A DNA stretch of 61,043 nucleotides from Dysgonamonadaceae bacterium (GTDB lineage: Bacteria; Bacteroidota; Bacteroidia; Bacteroidales; Azobacteroidaceae). Location: positions 1 through 61,043 of the forward strand of contig JAISUN010000070.1 of the NCBI GenBank assembly GCA_031272085.1, written 5' to 3'. The position numbers and the translations under genes were made by a program. The notes under the pieces are model-generated. The model was not told the DNA's origin and searched no databases. It saw only the letters and a list, made by a program, of their open reading frames with translations. Shown one piece after another: positions 17,503 to 26,653 of the stretch (position 1 is its first letter; the number at the start of each line of letters is the position of its first letter).

Positions 17503-17533
17503 TTTGTTTTGCGTTCAACTTTCACTATCTTTG
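17503..17533 (+). promoter_or_regulatory. Bacteroidota promoter of nfeD-floA
   Basis: TTTG (17503-17506) is followed by exactly 19 bp and TATCTTTG (17526-17533), a full match to the sigma-ABfr consensus. Transcription would begin near 17540, about 16 nt before the nfeD ATG. A second box, TAACTTTG at 17459-17466, lacks a -33 partner. Confidence 0.8.
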
Positions 17534-17555
17534 CAACAAATGAATACAATATAAA

Positions 17556-18029
17556 ATGGATATTTTTATCGTCATCGTTTTATGCCTCGTCGGTATACTG
17601 CTTGTGTTGGTGGAAATTTTCTTGATTCCCGGAGTCAGTTTCGCACTCATCGCAGGGATCTTATTCGGCGTTGGCGGCATATTTTACGCCTATTCCAGAC
17701 TGGGCATAGTCGGAGGAACCATCGCCCTCGTCTTGATGCTGCTTGCTTTTGGAGTCACTTTTATCGGTTTGATCAAATCCAAAGCATTAGACAGATTGGC
17801 TTTGAAGACGGATATAGATTCTACCGTTGCCTCTTCCGCGTCAATCAATATCAAAGAAGGTGATACGGGCATTTCCGTGTCGCGTTTGAATCCAATCGGC
17901 AAAGTGAAAGTCAACAACATCACGATGGAAGCGAAGACACTGGGGGAGTTTATGGACGAAAACACAGAAATACAAGTGGTGAAAGTGTCTCCCGTGCAAC
18001 TTATCGTAAAATCATTAATTAAAAATTAA
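17556..18029 (+). CDS. NfeD-family membrane protein
   Basis: This 157-aa protein has membrane helices at about 3-22, 25-45 and 50-72 ([58 protein letters not shown]), followed by a C-terminal OB-fold NfeD domain ([37 protein letters not shown]). NfeD proteins partner with flotillins at membrane microdomains. The floA gene starts 4 bp downstream, which supports that pairing. This is the short form without the N-terminal serine protease domain. Confidence 0.88.
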   Translation: MDIFIVIVLCLVGILLVLVEIFLIPGVSFALIAGILFGVGGIFYAYSRLGIVGGTIALVLMLLAFGVTFIGLIKSKALDRLALKTDIDSTVASSASINIKEGDTGISVSRLNPIGKVKVNNITMEAKTLGEFMDENTEIQVVKVSPVQLIVKSLIKN

Positions 18030-18033
18030 GAAT

Positions 18034-19026
18034 ATGGAAAATGTATTTATCTGGATTGTGTTGCTCGTCGCAGCAGTGATTGTATTGTCAATCTTCTTCT
18101 ATTATGTTCCTTTTGTGCTGTGGATCAATGCAAAAGCTGCCGGAGTGAGTGTCTCGCTGATCCAGCTCTTCTTGATGCGCTTAAGAAAAGTGCCGCCTCC
18201 CGTCATCGTGAATGCCATGATCGAAGCGCACAAAGCAGGGTTGAAAAATATCACACGCGACCAGTTGGAAGCGCACTATCTGGCCGGCGGGCATGTAGAA
18301 CGCGTGGTGCATGCGCTGGTTTCGGCAGAAAAAGCCAACATCGACCTGACATTTCAGATGGCGACCGCCATTGACCTGGCCGGACGCGATGTGTTCCAGG
18401 CTGTACAGATGTCCGTCAATCCAAAAGTGATTGATACACCTCCCGTAGCTGCCGTTTCCAAAGACGGTATCCAATTGATTGCCAAAGCACGTGTCACCGT
18501 TCGGGCAAACATCAAGCAGTTGGTTGGTGGGGCAGGAGAAGAAACCGTCCTGGCGCGCGTCGGCGAAGGGATTGTCTCTTCCATCGGTTCGTCCGAAAGC
18601 CATAAAACGGTATTGGAGAATCCGGATTCCATTTCCAAACTTGTACTGCGGAAAGGACTGGATGCAGGTACCGCTTTTGAGATTCTTTCGATTGACATTG
18701 CCGATATAGATATCGGTAAAAATATCGGCGCTGTGCTTCAAATGGACCAGGCGCAGGCGGATAAAAATATCGCCCAGGCAAAAGCCGAAGAACGTCGTGC
18801 AATGGCTGTGGCGCTCGAACAGGAAATGAAAGCAAAGGCGCAGGAAGCCCGTGCACGGGTTATCGAGGCGGAAGCGGAAATTCCCAAAGCCATGGCGGAA
18901 GCATTCCGCAGCGGCAACCTGGGGATCATGGATTATTATAAGATGAGAAATATACAGTCGGACACCGAAATGCGGGAAGCGATTGCAAAACCGTCTGCAT
19001 CAACCAGTAAACCCATTAAAGATTAA
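18034..19026 (+). CDS. floA: Flotillin-like protein FloA
   Basis: The 330-aa product matches the FloA (UPF0365) family that scaffolds membrane microdomains. An N-terminal membrane segment ([26 protein letters not shown]) is followed by the signature [30 protein letters not shown], an SPFH-like domain, and an Ala/Glu-rich coiled coil at about 235-295 ([20 protein letters not shown]). It forms an operon with nfeD. The downstream nucleoside phosphorylase begins 7 bp after its stop and may be co-transcribed. Confidence 0.95.
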   Translation: MENVFIWIVLLVAAVIVLSIFFYYVPFVLWINAKAAGVSVSLIQLFLMRLRKVPPPVIVNAMIEAHKAGLKNITRDQLEAHYLAGGHVERVVHALVSAEKANIDLTFQMATAIDLAGRDVFQAVQMSVNPKVIDTPPVAAVSKDGIQLIAKARVTVRANIKQLVGGAGEETVLARVGEGIVSSIGSSESHKTVLENPDSISKLVLRKGLDAGTAFEILSIDIADIDIGKNIGAVLQMDQAQADKNIAQAKAEERRAMAVALEQEMKAKAQEARARVIEAEAEIPKAMAEAFRSGNLGIMDYYKMRNIQSDTEMREAIAKPSASTSKPIKD

Positions 19027-19033
19027 CAGTCTA

Positions 19034-19900
19034 ATGAGAGTCATTCCTCCCGATGAATTTCCCATCAACGACGATGGTTCGGTGTTCCATTTGCATCTGA
19101 GGCCGGAACACTTGGCGGATTTGGTCATCCTGGTAGGCGACCCGGATCGCGTTCCTGTCATTGCAGCGTATTTCGATTCCAAAGAATTTGACATCCAAAG
19201 CAGGGAGTTCCGGACGATCACCGGCTCCTATAAAGGAAAACGAATCTCTGTGGTTTCCCATGGCATCGGCTGTGACAATCTGGACATTGTCATTACAGAG
19301 TTGGATGCGTTGGCAAATATCAACTTGGCTACCAGGACGGTAAATACGGATTTCCGTCAACTGACGATGGTGCGTATCGGCACTTCCGGAGGTTTGCAGC
19401 AGTATTGTCCGGTCGGCTCTTATGTCGTTTCCCAGATTTCGATGGGGATGGACGGCCTGATCTATTTTTACGATCAGGGAGCCGCCATTTGCGATAACGA
19501 CATGAGCGATGCCTTTGTCAAACATACTTCCTGGAATCCGTCGCTGGCCAAGCCGTATTTTGTATATGCCGATCAGCAGCTGGTCGACCGGATTGGGTTC
19601 GACATGGTGAAGGGAATCACCTGTTCAGCCAGTGGATTCTATGGACCGCAAGGACGTTATGTCCGATTGGGTTTGAGTGATCCGCAACAAAATGCCAAGA
19701 TGGAATCATTTTCATACAATGGCCTTAAAATCACCAATTACGAAATGGAAAGTTCTGCCCTTGCCGGTTTCTCCTCGATGATGGGGCATCATGCAATGAC
19801 GGTTTGTCTGATTATTGCAGGGCGTTATTCGGGCGATATGAATACGAATTATAAGGGATCTTTCGATGAATTGATAACCAAAGTATTGGATCGGATCTGA
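19034..19900 (+). CDS. Nucleoside phosphorylase (uridine phosphorylase-like)
   Basis: This 288-aa cytoplasmic enzyme of the PNP/UDP phosphorylase superfamily should cleave nucleosides with phosphate in salvage. Features are VILVGDPDRVP near residue 34, SHGIGCDNLDIVI, VRIGTSGGLQ (about 115) and the EMESSAL motif near 240 that contacts the ribose. The ATG at 19034 is chosen because an upstream in-frame start lies inside floA. The long DQGAAICDNDM insertion is like those of Bacteroidota members. Uridine is the likelier substrate, but this is inferred. Confidence 0.85.
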   Translation: MRVIPPDEFPINDDGSVFHLHLRPEHLADLVILVGDPDRVPVIAAYFDSKEFDIQSREFRTITGSYKGKRISVVSHGIGCDNLDIVITELDALANINLATRTVNTDFRQLTMVRIGTSGGLQQYCPVGSYVVSQISMGMDGLIYFYDQGAAICDNDMSDAFVKHTSWNPSLAKPYFVYADQQLVDRIGFDMVKGITCSASGFYGPQGRYVRLGLSDPQQNAKMESFSYNGLKITNYEMESSALAGFSSMMGHHAMTVCLIIAGRYSGDMNTNYKGSFDELITKVLDRI

Positions 19901-19962
19901 TTACTGATTTCCAACAGATAGTCGGTTCGCGATCCGTACTTGCAATAATAGTTGAAGGAATA

Positions 19963-21357
19963 ATGGATAAAGATACGATTTGTGCCGTTTCGACACCTCC
20001 AGGTCAAGGGGGAATTGCTGTTGTCCGCGTGTCGGGGACCTCGGCGATCCCTGTTTGTGATGCCGTTTTTGTTGCTGCCAACAAAGAAAAACTTGCCAAC
20101 CAACAGCCTTATACCATTCATTTAGGGAAAATTTATCGGGGAAATGAGGTTTTGGACGAAGTATTGGCCTCCGTCTTCCGGTCGCCACATTCCTATACCG
20201 GAGAAGACATCGTCGAATTGGCTTGCCATGGCTCGGCATATATTCAACAAGAGTTACTTAAATTGCTGGTAGATCAGGGTTGTCGATTGGCTACCGCAGG
20301 CGAGTTCACGCTTCGCGCTTTCTTAAATAACAAGATGGATCTTTCGCAAGCCGAAGCTGTAGCCGATTTGATCACGTCATCGTCGGAAGCTTCGCACCGT
20401 TTGGCTGTTAACCAGATGCGCGGCGGATTTAGCCGTAAACTCCAGGAATTGAGAGCGCAATTATTGAATTTCCTTGCATTGCTGGAATTGGAACTGGATT
20501 TCAGTGAGGAAAATGTGGCGTTTGCCGATCGAAAACAATTGTCTTTATTGGCGAAAGACATCCGTAAAGTCGTATCCCGATTGATTAACTCCTTCAGTCT
20601 TGGAAATGCCATTAAAAACGGGATTCCGGTTGTGATTGTGGGAGAGACGAATGCGGGTAAATCTACTTTATTGAATCATTTGCTCAATGAAGACAGGGCT
20701 ATCGTTTCCGATATTCACGGCACGACGCGCGATGCCATCGAAGATGTGGTCAATATCCATGGGATTGTATTCCGTTTTATCGATACGGCCGGACTGCGTG
20801 AGACGGACGATGAGTTGGAAATCATCGGCATTGAGCGCACGTACGAGAAGATCGAACAAGCTTCCATCGTTATCTGGATGATCGATTCTACCCAATTCAC
20901 CGAGAAAATCGATAAAATTGCAGAACAGATCGTTTCCCGAACAAAAGATAAAAAACTGATCATTGTATTCAATAAGGTAGATAAAATCAACACGGAAGAA
21001 CAGAGCGTGCTGGAAGAAGAATTTCTTCCGGACGTTAAAACGACAAGAATCTACCTTTCCGCAAAATTCAAACAGAATACCGAAAAACTGGAAAAAGCAT
21101 TGCTGGATGCCGCCAATCTGCCTAAGATGAAAGAGAATGACGTCGTTGTGACTAATCTGCGTCACTACGAAGCACTAAAACTGGCGCTGGAAGCTATCGA
21201 CAGGGTCATTGCAGGTTTGAAGCGAGGCTTGTCGAACGACCTGCTTTGCCGGGATATCCGCGATTGCAACCTGCATTTGGCTTCTATCCTCGGTGGTGAA
21301 ATCACCAACGACGAAGTCCTGAAAACTATTTTCGAACGGTTTTGCATCGGGAAATAA
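19963..21357 (+). CDS. mnmE: tRNA uridine-5-carboxymethylaminomethyl(34) synthesis GTPase
   Basis: MnmE with MnmG modifies U34 of several tRNAs. The 464-aa protein has an N-terminal tetrahydrofolate-binding domain (DTICAVSTPPGQGGIAVVRVSG), a helical region and an inserted G domain. The G domain carries G1 GETNAGKST (227-235), G3 DTAG (from D274) and NKVD. The C-terminus is the family motif FCIGK with its functional Cys. It lies 62 bp after the phosphorylase gene and ends 2 bp before a large inverted repeat. Confidence 0.96.
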   Translation: MDKDTICAVSTPPGQGGIAVVRVSGTSAIPVCDAVFVAANKEKLANQQPYTIHLGKIYRGNEVLDEVLASVFRSPHSYTGEDIVELACHGSAYIQQELLKLLVDQGCRLATAGEFTLRAFLNNKMDLSQAEAVADLITSSSEASHRLAVNQMRGGFSRKLQELRAQLLNFLALLELELDFSEENVAFADRKQLSLLAKDIRKVVSRLINSFSLGNAIKNGIPVVIVGETNAGKSTLLNHLLNEDRAIVSDIHGTTRDAIEDVVNIHGIVFRFIDTAGLRETDDELEIIGIERTYEKIEQASIVIWMIDSTQFTEKIDKIAEQIVSRTKDKKLIIVFNKVDKINTEEQSVLEEEFLPDVKTTRIYLSAKFKQNTEKLEKALLDAANLPKMKENDVVVTNLRHYEALKLALEAIDRVIAGLKRGLSNDLLCRDIRDCNLHLASILGGEITNDEVLKTIFERFCIGK

Positions 21358-21358
21358 T

Positions 21359-21432
21359 TGTCTCAACCACGATTTTCATAAGATTTATATGATTAACTTG
21401 ATTTGAAATTCTTGTAAATCATGGTTCAGACA
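21359..21432. repeat. Imperfect inverted repeat (dispersed palindrome type)
   Basis: The left arm 21359-21386 starts TGTCTCAACCACGATTT. The right arm 21406-21432 is, on the other strand, TGTCTGAACCATGATTT and onward. Arms of about 27 bp match with a few mismatches around an AT-rich centre. This resembles the dispersed TCTGAACCA...GATTT elements seen in many Bacteroidota and other genomes. It could act as a terminator for mnmE, but it has no T-run. It sits directly next to a broken gene. Confidence 0.75.
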
Positions 21433-21436
21433 CCTC

Positions 21437-21830
21437 CTACTTTCCCCGATATTCCTTTGGACTCACTCCCTCCATCCGCTTGAAATATTTCCCGAAAACC
21501 GACTGGTCGGCAAAATGGAGTTCGTCGGCGATCTGCTGGATGCTTAATTTTGAGGACTTTAACAGCGCTTTTGCTTCGAGGATGACGTAGTCGTCTATCC
21601 ACTCATTTGCCGATTTGCCGGTAGCGGTCTTAATGATTTGCGAGAGATATTCGGGCGTCAGACACAGTTTCTCGGCATAAAAACCGACTTGCCGCTCCGA
21701 TTTGAAGTGGCGCTCGGCGAGTTGCAAAAACTCTCCGACCAATTCGTCGTGTTTCGTGTGCGGCAACGTTTGTTCAGGAAGCGAGTGCAGCCACGAACTC
21801 GAATGATAGTAAAATGGTTCATCCGGTCGG
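21437..21830 (-). pseudogene. 5'-truncated AraC-family transcriptional regulator
   Basis: The minus strand encodes a complete AraC/XylS DNA-binding domain with two helix-turn-helix units (YAEKLCLTPEYLSQIIKTATG and SIQQIADELHFADQSVFGKYFKRMEG) and the family ending SPKEYRGK. Upstream the frame stays open through protein-like residues (PFYYHSSSWLHSLPEQTLPHTK) until it runs into the 3' end of lutA. There is no ATG; only an internal TTG at 21766 could serve. About 150-170 N-terminal residues of a usual regulator are missing, so this is most likely a fragment cut by a rearrangement. Confidence 0.75.
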
Positions 21831-22574
21831 TTAATTTGAGTTCAGTATTTCCGCAACGTGAATTACCTTTATTCCTTTTCCTTGCCGGCGGATAATGCCT
21901 TCCATGTGCATCAGGCACGACATATCGTAGGAGGTGATGTATTCCGCTCCGTGCCGCTCGTGGTCGGCAATGCGGTCGCGCCCCATCTTGACTGAAATGT
22001 CGGGTTCAAAAATGGAAAATGTGCCGCCGAAACCGCAACATTCATCTGTGCGGTCGAGGTCGATAATTTCGATTCCTTCCGCTTTTTCGAGCAGGCGTCG
22101 GACTTTGGAATAGCGCGTTTCGATAAGTTCCGAAGCCGAGGCTAATTTCAGCCCGCGCAAGCCGTGGCAACTTTGATGGATTCCGACGCGGTGCGGAAAT
22201 TTAATATTCAAATCTTCGACCTGCAAAATATCGGTCAGGAACTCACAGAGTTCGTAAACCGTTTCGCGGACGTGCCGGACTTCATCGGTTTGCGGAATGA
22301 CGTCGAAATGCTTCTTGACGTGGTAAGCGCAACTGCCAGAAGGAGTTACGATGTAATCGTATTCGCTGAAATTTTTAACAAAATTTTCGTAGCATTTCGC
22401 CGCTTGTCGTTCCGAACCGCTGTTTGCGAGCGGCTGTCCGCAACAGGTTTGCTGTTCGGGGTAAACTATTTCCTGTCCGAGTTTTTCCAGCAGGCGGAGC
22501 GTCGCCACTCCCACCTGCGGATAAAAAACGTCGATGTAACACGGTATAAATAAACCGATTCTGTATTTTTTCAT
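21831..22574 (-). CDS. lutA: LutA-like (Fe)-S oxidoreductase, orphan
   Basis: This 247-aa protein carries two CCG domains, with C12 and C44-C45 in the first and C179-C180 (ECCGFGG) in the second. In LutA these bind an iron-sulfur cluster and serve lactate oxidation to pyruvate with LutB and LutC. The natural C-terminus (VAEILNSN) is present. lutB and lutC, usually directly downstream, are absent; a broken AraC gene starts immediately after the stop. Upstream, 10 bp separate it from the glycosyltransferase, so it may be read from that operon. Without LutBC in this window its function is uncertain. Confidence 0.82.
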   Translation of the reverse strand: MKKYRIGLFIPCYIDVFYPQVGVATLRLLEKLGQEIVYPEQQTCCGQPLANSGSERQAAKCYENFVKNFSEYDYIVTPSGSCAYHVKKHFDVIPQTDEVRHVRETVYELCEFLTDILQVEDLNIKFPHRVGIHQSCHGLRGLKLASASELIETRYSKVRRLLEKAEGIEIIDLDRTDECCGFGGTFSIFEPDISVKMGRDRIADHERHGAEYITSYDMSCLMHMEGIIRRQGKGIKVIHVAEILNSN

Positions 22575-22584
22575 TTTTATAAAA

Positions 22585-23847
22585 TTACCAGCCTAAAACG
22601 CGGTTGTAGATGTCGCGGACTTTCTGGCCTGCGATTTCCCATGTTATCGCGTCAACTTCTTTTTTGCCTTCCACTTTAAGGTACTCATACATTGCAGGAT
22701 ACGAAACGATGGAGTACATTGCGTCGGCCATAGCCTCGATATCCCAGTAATCGACCTTGATGGCGCGGTTCAGTATTTCGGCGCAGCCCGACTGCTTGGA
22801 AATAATGGACGGAACCCCGCACTGCATCGCTTCGAGCGGCGAAATTCCGAACGGCTCCGAAACCGAGGGCATCACGTAAACATCGCTCGATTTCAGCACT
22901 TCGTAAACCTGTGCGCCTTTCATAAATCCGGTAAAATGAAATTTGTCGGAAATATTGCGTTGGGCGGCAAGGCGAATCATTTTGTCCATCATATCGCCGC
23001 TTCCGGCCATCACAAAACGCACGTTATCGGCCTTTTTCAGGACGCGGGCGGCGGCTTCCACGAAATATTCGGGGCCTTTTTGCATCGTTATGCGGCCTAA
23101 AAAAGTTACAACCTTGTCCTTGGTGCCTTTTTTCGATTTAATTGATTCTATTTCAGCGCTTAACGGCTCAACGGCGTTATGCACTGTCGTTACTTTACGC
23201 GGGTCCTGATGATATTTTTCGATAACGGTGTTCCGCGTCAGGTTGCTGACCGTAATTATGTGGTCGGCGTGGTCCATTCCGTCTTTTTCGATACCGTAAA
23301 CCTGCGGATTTACATTGCCGCGGCTGCGGTCGAAATCGGTTGCGTGAACGTGGATTACCAGCGGTCGGCCGGTTTTCGTCTTGGCGTGGATTCCGGCGGG
23401 ATAGGTCAGCCAGTCGTGCGAATGGATTATATCGGCCTGAACGGTTTTTGCTATCACTCCGGCCACGATTGAATAATTATTTATTTCTTCGAGCAAATTT
23501 TCGGGGTAACGTCCCGAAAATTCGATGCATCCAAGGTCATTGACGTGGTAATTGTTGAAATCGGCGTAGATATTGTTCCTCAAATCGAAATAAAGTTGCG
23601 GGTCCATAACTTTTCCGATACGCTGCGAAACGTATTCCCACGACACGTCGCGCCACGCAACAGGCGTATTTCCCGCCCCGATGATTCGCAGAAAACTCCG
23701 GTCTTCGTCGCCCCATGGCTTGGGGATTACAAATGTTATATCCATATCGGGTTGAAGCGACATTCCTTTTGTGAGGCCGTAACTTGCCGTTCCGAGGCCG
23801 CCCAGAATATGCGGTGGAAATTCCCATCCAAACATTAATGCTTTCAT
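22585..23847 (-). CDS. Glycosyltransferase, glycogen synthase-like (GT4/GT5 type)
   Basis: This 420-aa GT-B fold enzyme has the N-terminus MKALMFGWEFPPHILGGLGTASYGL, HSHDWLTYPAGI in the middle and a nucleotide-sugar binding C-half (VTFLGRITMQKGPEYFVEAA, VMPSVSEPFGISPLEAMQCGVPSI). Proteins like this are encoded with a glycogen debranching enzyme in Bacteroidota and probably transfer glucose to glycogen or a related alpha-glucan. Here the debranching enzyme gene lies 4 bp upstream on the same transcript, which supports the assignment. Donor specificity cannot be read from the sequence. Confidence 0.85.
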   Translation of the reverse strand: MKALMFGWEFPPHILGGLGTASYGLTKGMSLQPDMDITFVIPKPWGDEDRSFLRIIGAGNTPVAWRDVSWEYVSQRIGKVMDPQLYFDLRNNIYADFNNYHVNDLGCIEFSGRYPENLLEEINNYSIVAGVIAKTVQADIIHSHDWLTYPAGIHAKTKTGRPLVIHVHATDFDRSRGNVNPQVYGIEKDGMDHADHIITVSNLTRNTVIEKYHQDPRKVTTVHNAVEPLSAEIESIKSKKGTKDKVVTFLGRITMQKGPEYFVEAAARVLKKADNVRFVMAGSGDMMDKMIRLAAQRNISDKFHFTGFMKGAQVYEVLKSSDVYVMPSVSEPFGISPLEAMQCGVPSIISKQSGCAEILNRAIKVDYWDIEAMADAMYSIVSYPAMYEYLKVEGKKEVDAITWEIAGQKVRDIYNRVLGW

Positions 23848-23851
23848 AGAT

Positions 23852-25792
23852 TCAGTTGAAATTTTCGAGTAATTTTAATATTCGCAGTATTGAAGCCACA
23901 TTCATCGCGAAAGATATTGCGCCTCCGCTCTGGAAAGGCGGGTTTCCGTCGTACAGTTCCGACAGGGTTCCGATGCAATGCTGGTTCATTTCATCGTCCA
24001 ATCCGATTAAAGTGCGCTCAATGAAAGAGATACCGCTCATCTGGTATAATTTCAGGTATGCTTCGAGGTAAAATCCGAGCAGCCAGGGCCAGGCAGTTCC
24101 GCTGTGGTATGCCAAATCGCGCTCGCGCTGCGGGCCGGTGTAGTAGGGACGGTAGCCTTCGCTTTTCGGGCTTAATGTGCGTATTCCCTTGGGCGTCAGC
24201 AGTTCGCGGGTAACGATATTCAGCACTGCCCGCCGCTGCTGCCTGTCGAGAGGCGAATAGTCGAGGGCGATTGCGAACAGCATATTCGGGCGGACGCTCC
24301 AATCAATGAAGTTGCCGTCGATATAGTCAAACAGGTATCCGTAGCCGTTTACGAATGTTTCGACAAATGAAACTCCCGTTTTTTCGGCTTTCTTGGCGAG
24401 AAATTCTTTGCGGTCTTCGTCCCCGGCTGTGGAAGCAAGTTCGGCTCCGAAGCGTAAGGCATTGTACCACAAGGCATTAAATTCTACAATAAAACCGGAG
24501 CGGGGAACGGCAGGTTTTCCGTCGATAGTGGAATTCATCCAGGTTACGGCTTTTTCTTTTCCTTCGGAATAGAGCAGGCCGTTTTTATCGGTTTTCAAGT
24601 TCGGATGGCGGTCTTCCATTATGTAGTCGAGCAGCGACTGCACAAGTCCGCCGTATAGTTCGTTGCATTTTTCCATTCCCTGCGATTTGGCGTATTGCTG
24701 TATTGCCCAGATAAACCACAGGAAAACGTCGGGATGTTCGATTTCTTTTATTACCTTGTCCGGAGTTTCGTTTTCCATAAAATTTTGAACGGCGGGAATG
24801 GCCGTAGTGGCGATTTTTTCAAACCTGACCGGGTCGTCGATGGAAAGCGTGCATCCCGGCAACGCGATGAACAGGTCGCGGGCGCGTACTTTGAACCACG
24901 GATAGCCCGCCAGCAGGTAGGCGTCGTTTTCGGTAGGCCGGTAATAAAACTGTTGAGCCGAATTTTTCAGGCAGTTGTAAAAACTGTTTCTCGGCGTGCG
25001 CGTCTTGATTTCTTCCTCGAATTTGACTTCCATTTGCGAAGGCTCTATTTCGGCGTCGCCGCCTGAAAAATAGATTGTTTCGCCTTTTTCGATGTCAAGT
25101 TCGAAATACCCCGGCACGTAAAGGTCTTCCTGATAAGGAAAACCGCGTTCGCGTTCCTTGTAATATTCTATGTTCTTGTACCAGACGGGGTTGAACACGA
25201 ATTTCACAGGTTTCGAGAATTGCATGAACAGTTCGGGATAACCGGCGTACATACAGGTTTTTATGCCGTTTACCGTTTCCGAATAATTTTTGTTTACCCT
25301 GTCGTTTTCGTAGGTCAGTTCGTTCACGTTTCGGAAAGCCATAAAGGGTCGAAATTGCAGGGTAGTAGGCGAATGTGCGTCGAGCAAAGTGTATTTTATC
25401 AGGATGCGATTTCCGTAAGCCGTAAAAAGTTTTTCTTTTGCGAGGATTACGCCGCCTACGCGGTAAATGGTACGGGCATTGCTTTCCACGTTGTATTCGC
25501 GGATGTATTTATGTCCGTTGGGGCTGAAATGGTTGTTGTCGTACTGGTGCAGTCCGAGGTTGAACTCGGCGCCGTGCTGGATGACTGTTTCGTCGAGCGT
25601 CGAGAGGATGACGTGATTGTCCTCGTCGAGCGCGGGAACCGGCATCACGAGCAGTCCGTGGTATTTTCTGGTATTACAGTTAACTATGGTGCTGCAATGA
25701 TAGGCGCCGCCTCTGTTAGTACGGAGCATTTCCCTTGGTAAAGATTCTTCAAGGTTGATTACGAGCGTTTTATCGAATTTTAAATATCCCAT
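23852..25792 (-). CDS. Glycogen debranching enzyme (amylo-alpha-1,6-glucosidase-like)
   Basis: This 646-aa cytoplasmic enzyme should hydrolyse alpha-1,6 branch points. An N-terminal beta-domain (LPREMLRTNRGGAYHCSTIVNCNTRKYHGLL) precedes an (alpha/alpha)6 catalytic barrel (FKVRARDLFIALPG, SGFIVEFNALWYNALRFG, AYHSGTAWPWLLGFY). This is the layout of GDE-type enzymes. The start at 25792 (MGYLKFDKTLVINLEESL) is preferred over an in-frame start at 25822, because the promoter at 25824-25854 would start RNA near 25817 and begin inside the longer version. The glycosyltransferase follows after 4 bp. Confidence 0.9.
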   Translation of the reverse strand: MGYLKFDKTLVINLEESLPREMLRTNRGGAYHCSTIVNCNTRKYHGLLVMPVPALDEDNHVILSTLDETVIQHGAEFNLGLHQYDNNHFSPNGHKYIREYNVESNARTIYRVGGVILAKEKLFTAYGNRILIKYTLLDAHSPTTLQFRPFMAFRNVNELTYENDRVNKNYSETVNGIKTCMYAGYPELFMQFSKPVKFVFNPVWYKNIEYYKERERGFPYQEDLYVPGYFELDIEKGETIYFSGGDAEIEPSQMEVKFEEEIKTRTPRNSFYNCLKNSAQQFYYRPTENDAYLLAGYPWFKVRARDLFIALPGCTLSIDDPVRFEKIATTAIPAVQNFMENETPDKVIKEIEHPDVFLWFIWAIQQYAKSQGMEKCNELYGGLVQSLLDYIMEDRHPNLKTDKNGLLYSEGKEKAVTWMNSTIDGKPAVPRSGFIVEFNALWYNALRFGAELASTAGDEDRKEFLAKKAEKTGVSFVETFVNGYGYLFDYIDGNFIDWSVRPNMLFAIALDYSPLDRQQRRAVLNIVTRELLTPKGIRTLSPKSEGYRPYYTGPQRERDLAYHSGTAWPWLLGFYLEAYLKLYQMSGISFIERTLIGLDDEMNQHCIGTLSELYDGNPPFQSGGAISFAMNVASILRILKLLENFN

Positions 25793-25823
25793 AAGTTGTA
25801 TTTTAGTTTCTAATACTGACAAT

Positions 25824-25854
25824 CAAAAATACAATTTTTTTTTGAAAGCACAAT
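25824..25854 (-). promoter_or_regulatory. Promoter of the glycogen debranching operon
   Basis: On the minus strand ATTG (25854-25851) is followed by 19 bp and TATTTTTG (25831-25824), close to TTTG-N19-TAnnTTTG. The inferred RNA start near 25817 decides in favour of the ATG at 25792. Confidence 0.6.
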
Positions 25855-25950
25855 AATTATTGCGGAAAATTTACAAAAAATGAGGAAAATGAGGGCAAAA
25901 CAGGCTGGTTGCGGCGTAATTTTTTATATTATTTTATTCCGAACGCTATT

Positions 25951-26616
25951 TCAAAAAAAATTCTCAATATTAGCGGCAAGTTCCGTCATAGTGTCGAAAA
26001 CCACGTCGGCGCCGGCGTCTGTCAAGACATTGGGGGCGAGCGGGCCGGTATTCACTCCTATTGTGAATATTCCGGCGGCTTTGGCGGCCTCTACTCCAAG
26101 GGGAGCGTTTTCGACCACGATTGCTTCTTCGGCGGTGATATTTGCTTTTTTCAGGCCGAGCAGATACGGTTCGGGAGCGGGTTTGCCGTGCTTAACGTCG
26201 TAAGCCGTAACCATCAGGTCGCGGGAAAAAATACCGGGGAAATGCGCGTCGAGATTATCGTAAAGCGACCGTTGCCCCGAACCTGTTACGATAACCCTCA
26301 TCAGTCCGGCATTTTTCACTTTTTCCAGCGTTTCGAGGGCGCCGGGCATTGGACGGTCGTATGATTTTAGTTCCTGAAAACGTTGAGTTTTGCGGGCGTA
26401 GATGCGCTTTTTCTCTTCGTCGGTCGCGCCGTGTCCGAATTGCCGGTTAAACATCAGGTCGATAGTCGAACTGCCGGTGCGCCCTTCCAGAAGGTAAAAA
26501 TCTTCGAGGTCGGAGTTTATGCCCGCTTCCGCCATCACATCGCGCCAAGCACGGACGTGGCCGGGCATTGAATCGTACAAAACTCCGTCCATATCAAATA
26601 AAACCGCTTTTTTCAC
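25951..26616 (-). CDS. HAD-family hydrolase (beta-phosphoglucomutase-like)
   Basis: This 221-aa cytoplasmic phosphatase or mutase has motif I DMDGVLYDS (D8, D10), a cap domain after it, motif II VTGSG near 109, and motif III/IV KHGKPAPEPY then VVENAPLGVEAAKAAG. The layout is that of beta-phosphoglucomutase-type HADs. It is not clear whether it acts as a mutase or as a sugar phosphatase. It lies between the glycogen genes and pgi, which suggests hexose phosphate metabolism. A period-7 repeat tract precedes its start. Confidence 0.82.
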   Translation of the reverse strand: MKKAVLFDMDGVLYDSMPGHVRAWRDVMAEAGINSDLEDFYLLEGRTGSSTIDLMFNRQFGHGATDEEKKRIYARKTQRFQELKSYDRPMPGALETLEKVKNAGLMRVIVTGSGQRSLYDNLDAHFPGIFSRDLMVTAYDVKHGKPAPEPYLLGLKKANITAEEAIVVENAPLGVEAAKAAGIFTIGVNTGPLAPNVLTDAGADVVFDTMTELAANIENFF

Positions 26617-26622
26617 TAAAAA

Positions 26623-26653
26623 CTACTAACTTATATCTACTAACTACTAACTA
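26623..26653. repeat. Period-7 tandem repeat CTACTAA (4 phased units, one degenerate)
   Basis: Units begin at 26623, 26630 (degenerate, CTTATAT), 26637, 26644 and 26651 (partial), all in 7-base phase. The tract fills the gap between pgi and the HAD gene and ends within three bases of the pgi stop region. Confidence 0.75.

Noticed and set aside
17389..17625. 78-codon frame covering the gap before nfeD
   Set aside because: It spans a perfect promoter and overlaps nfeD in another frame; the peptide looks random.
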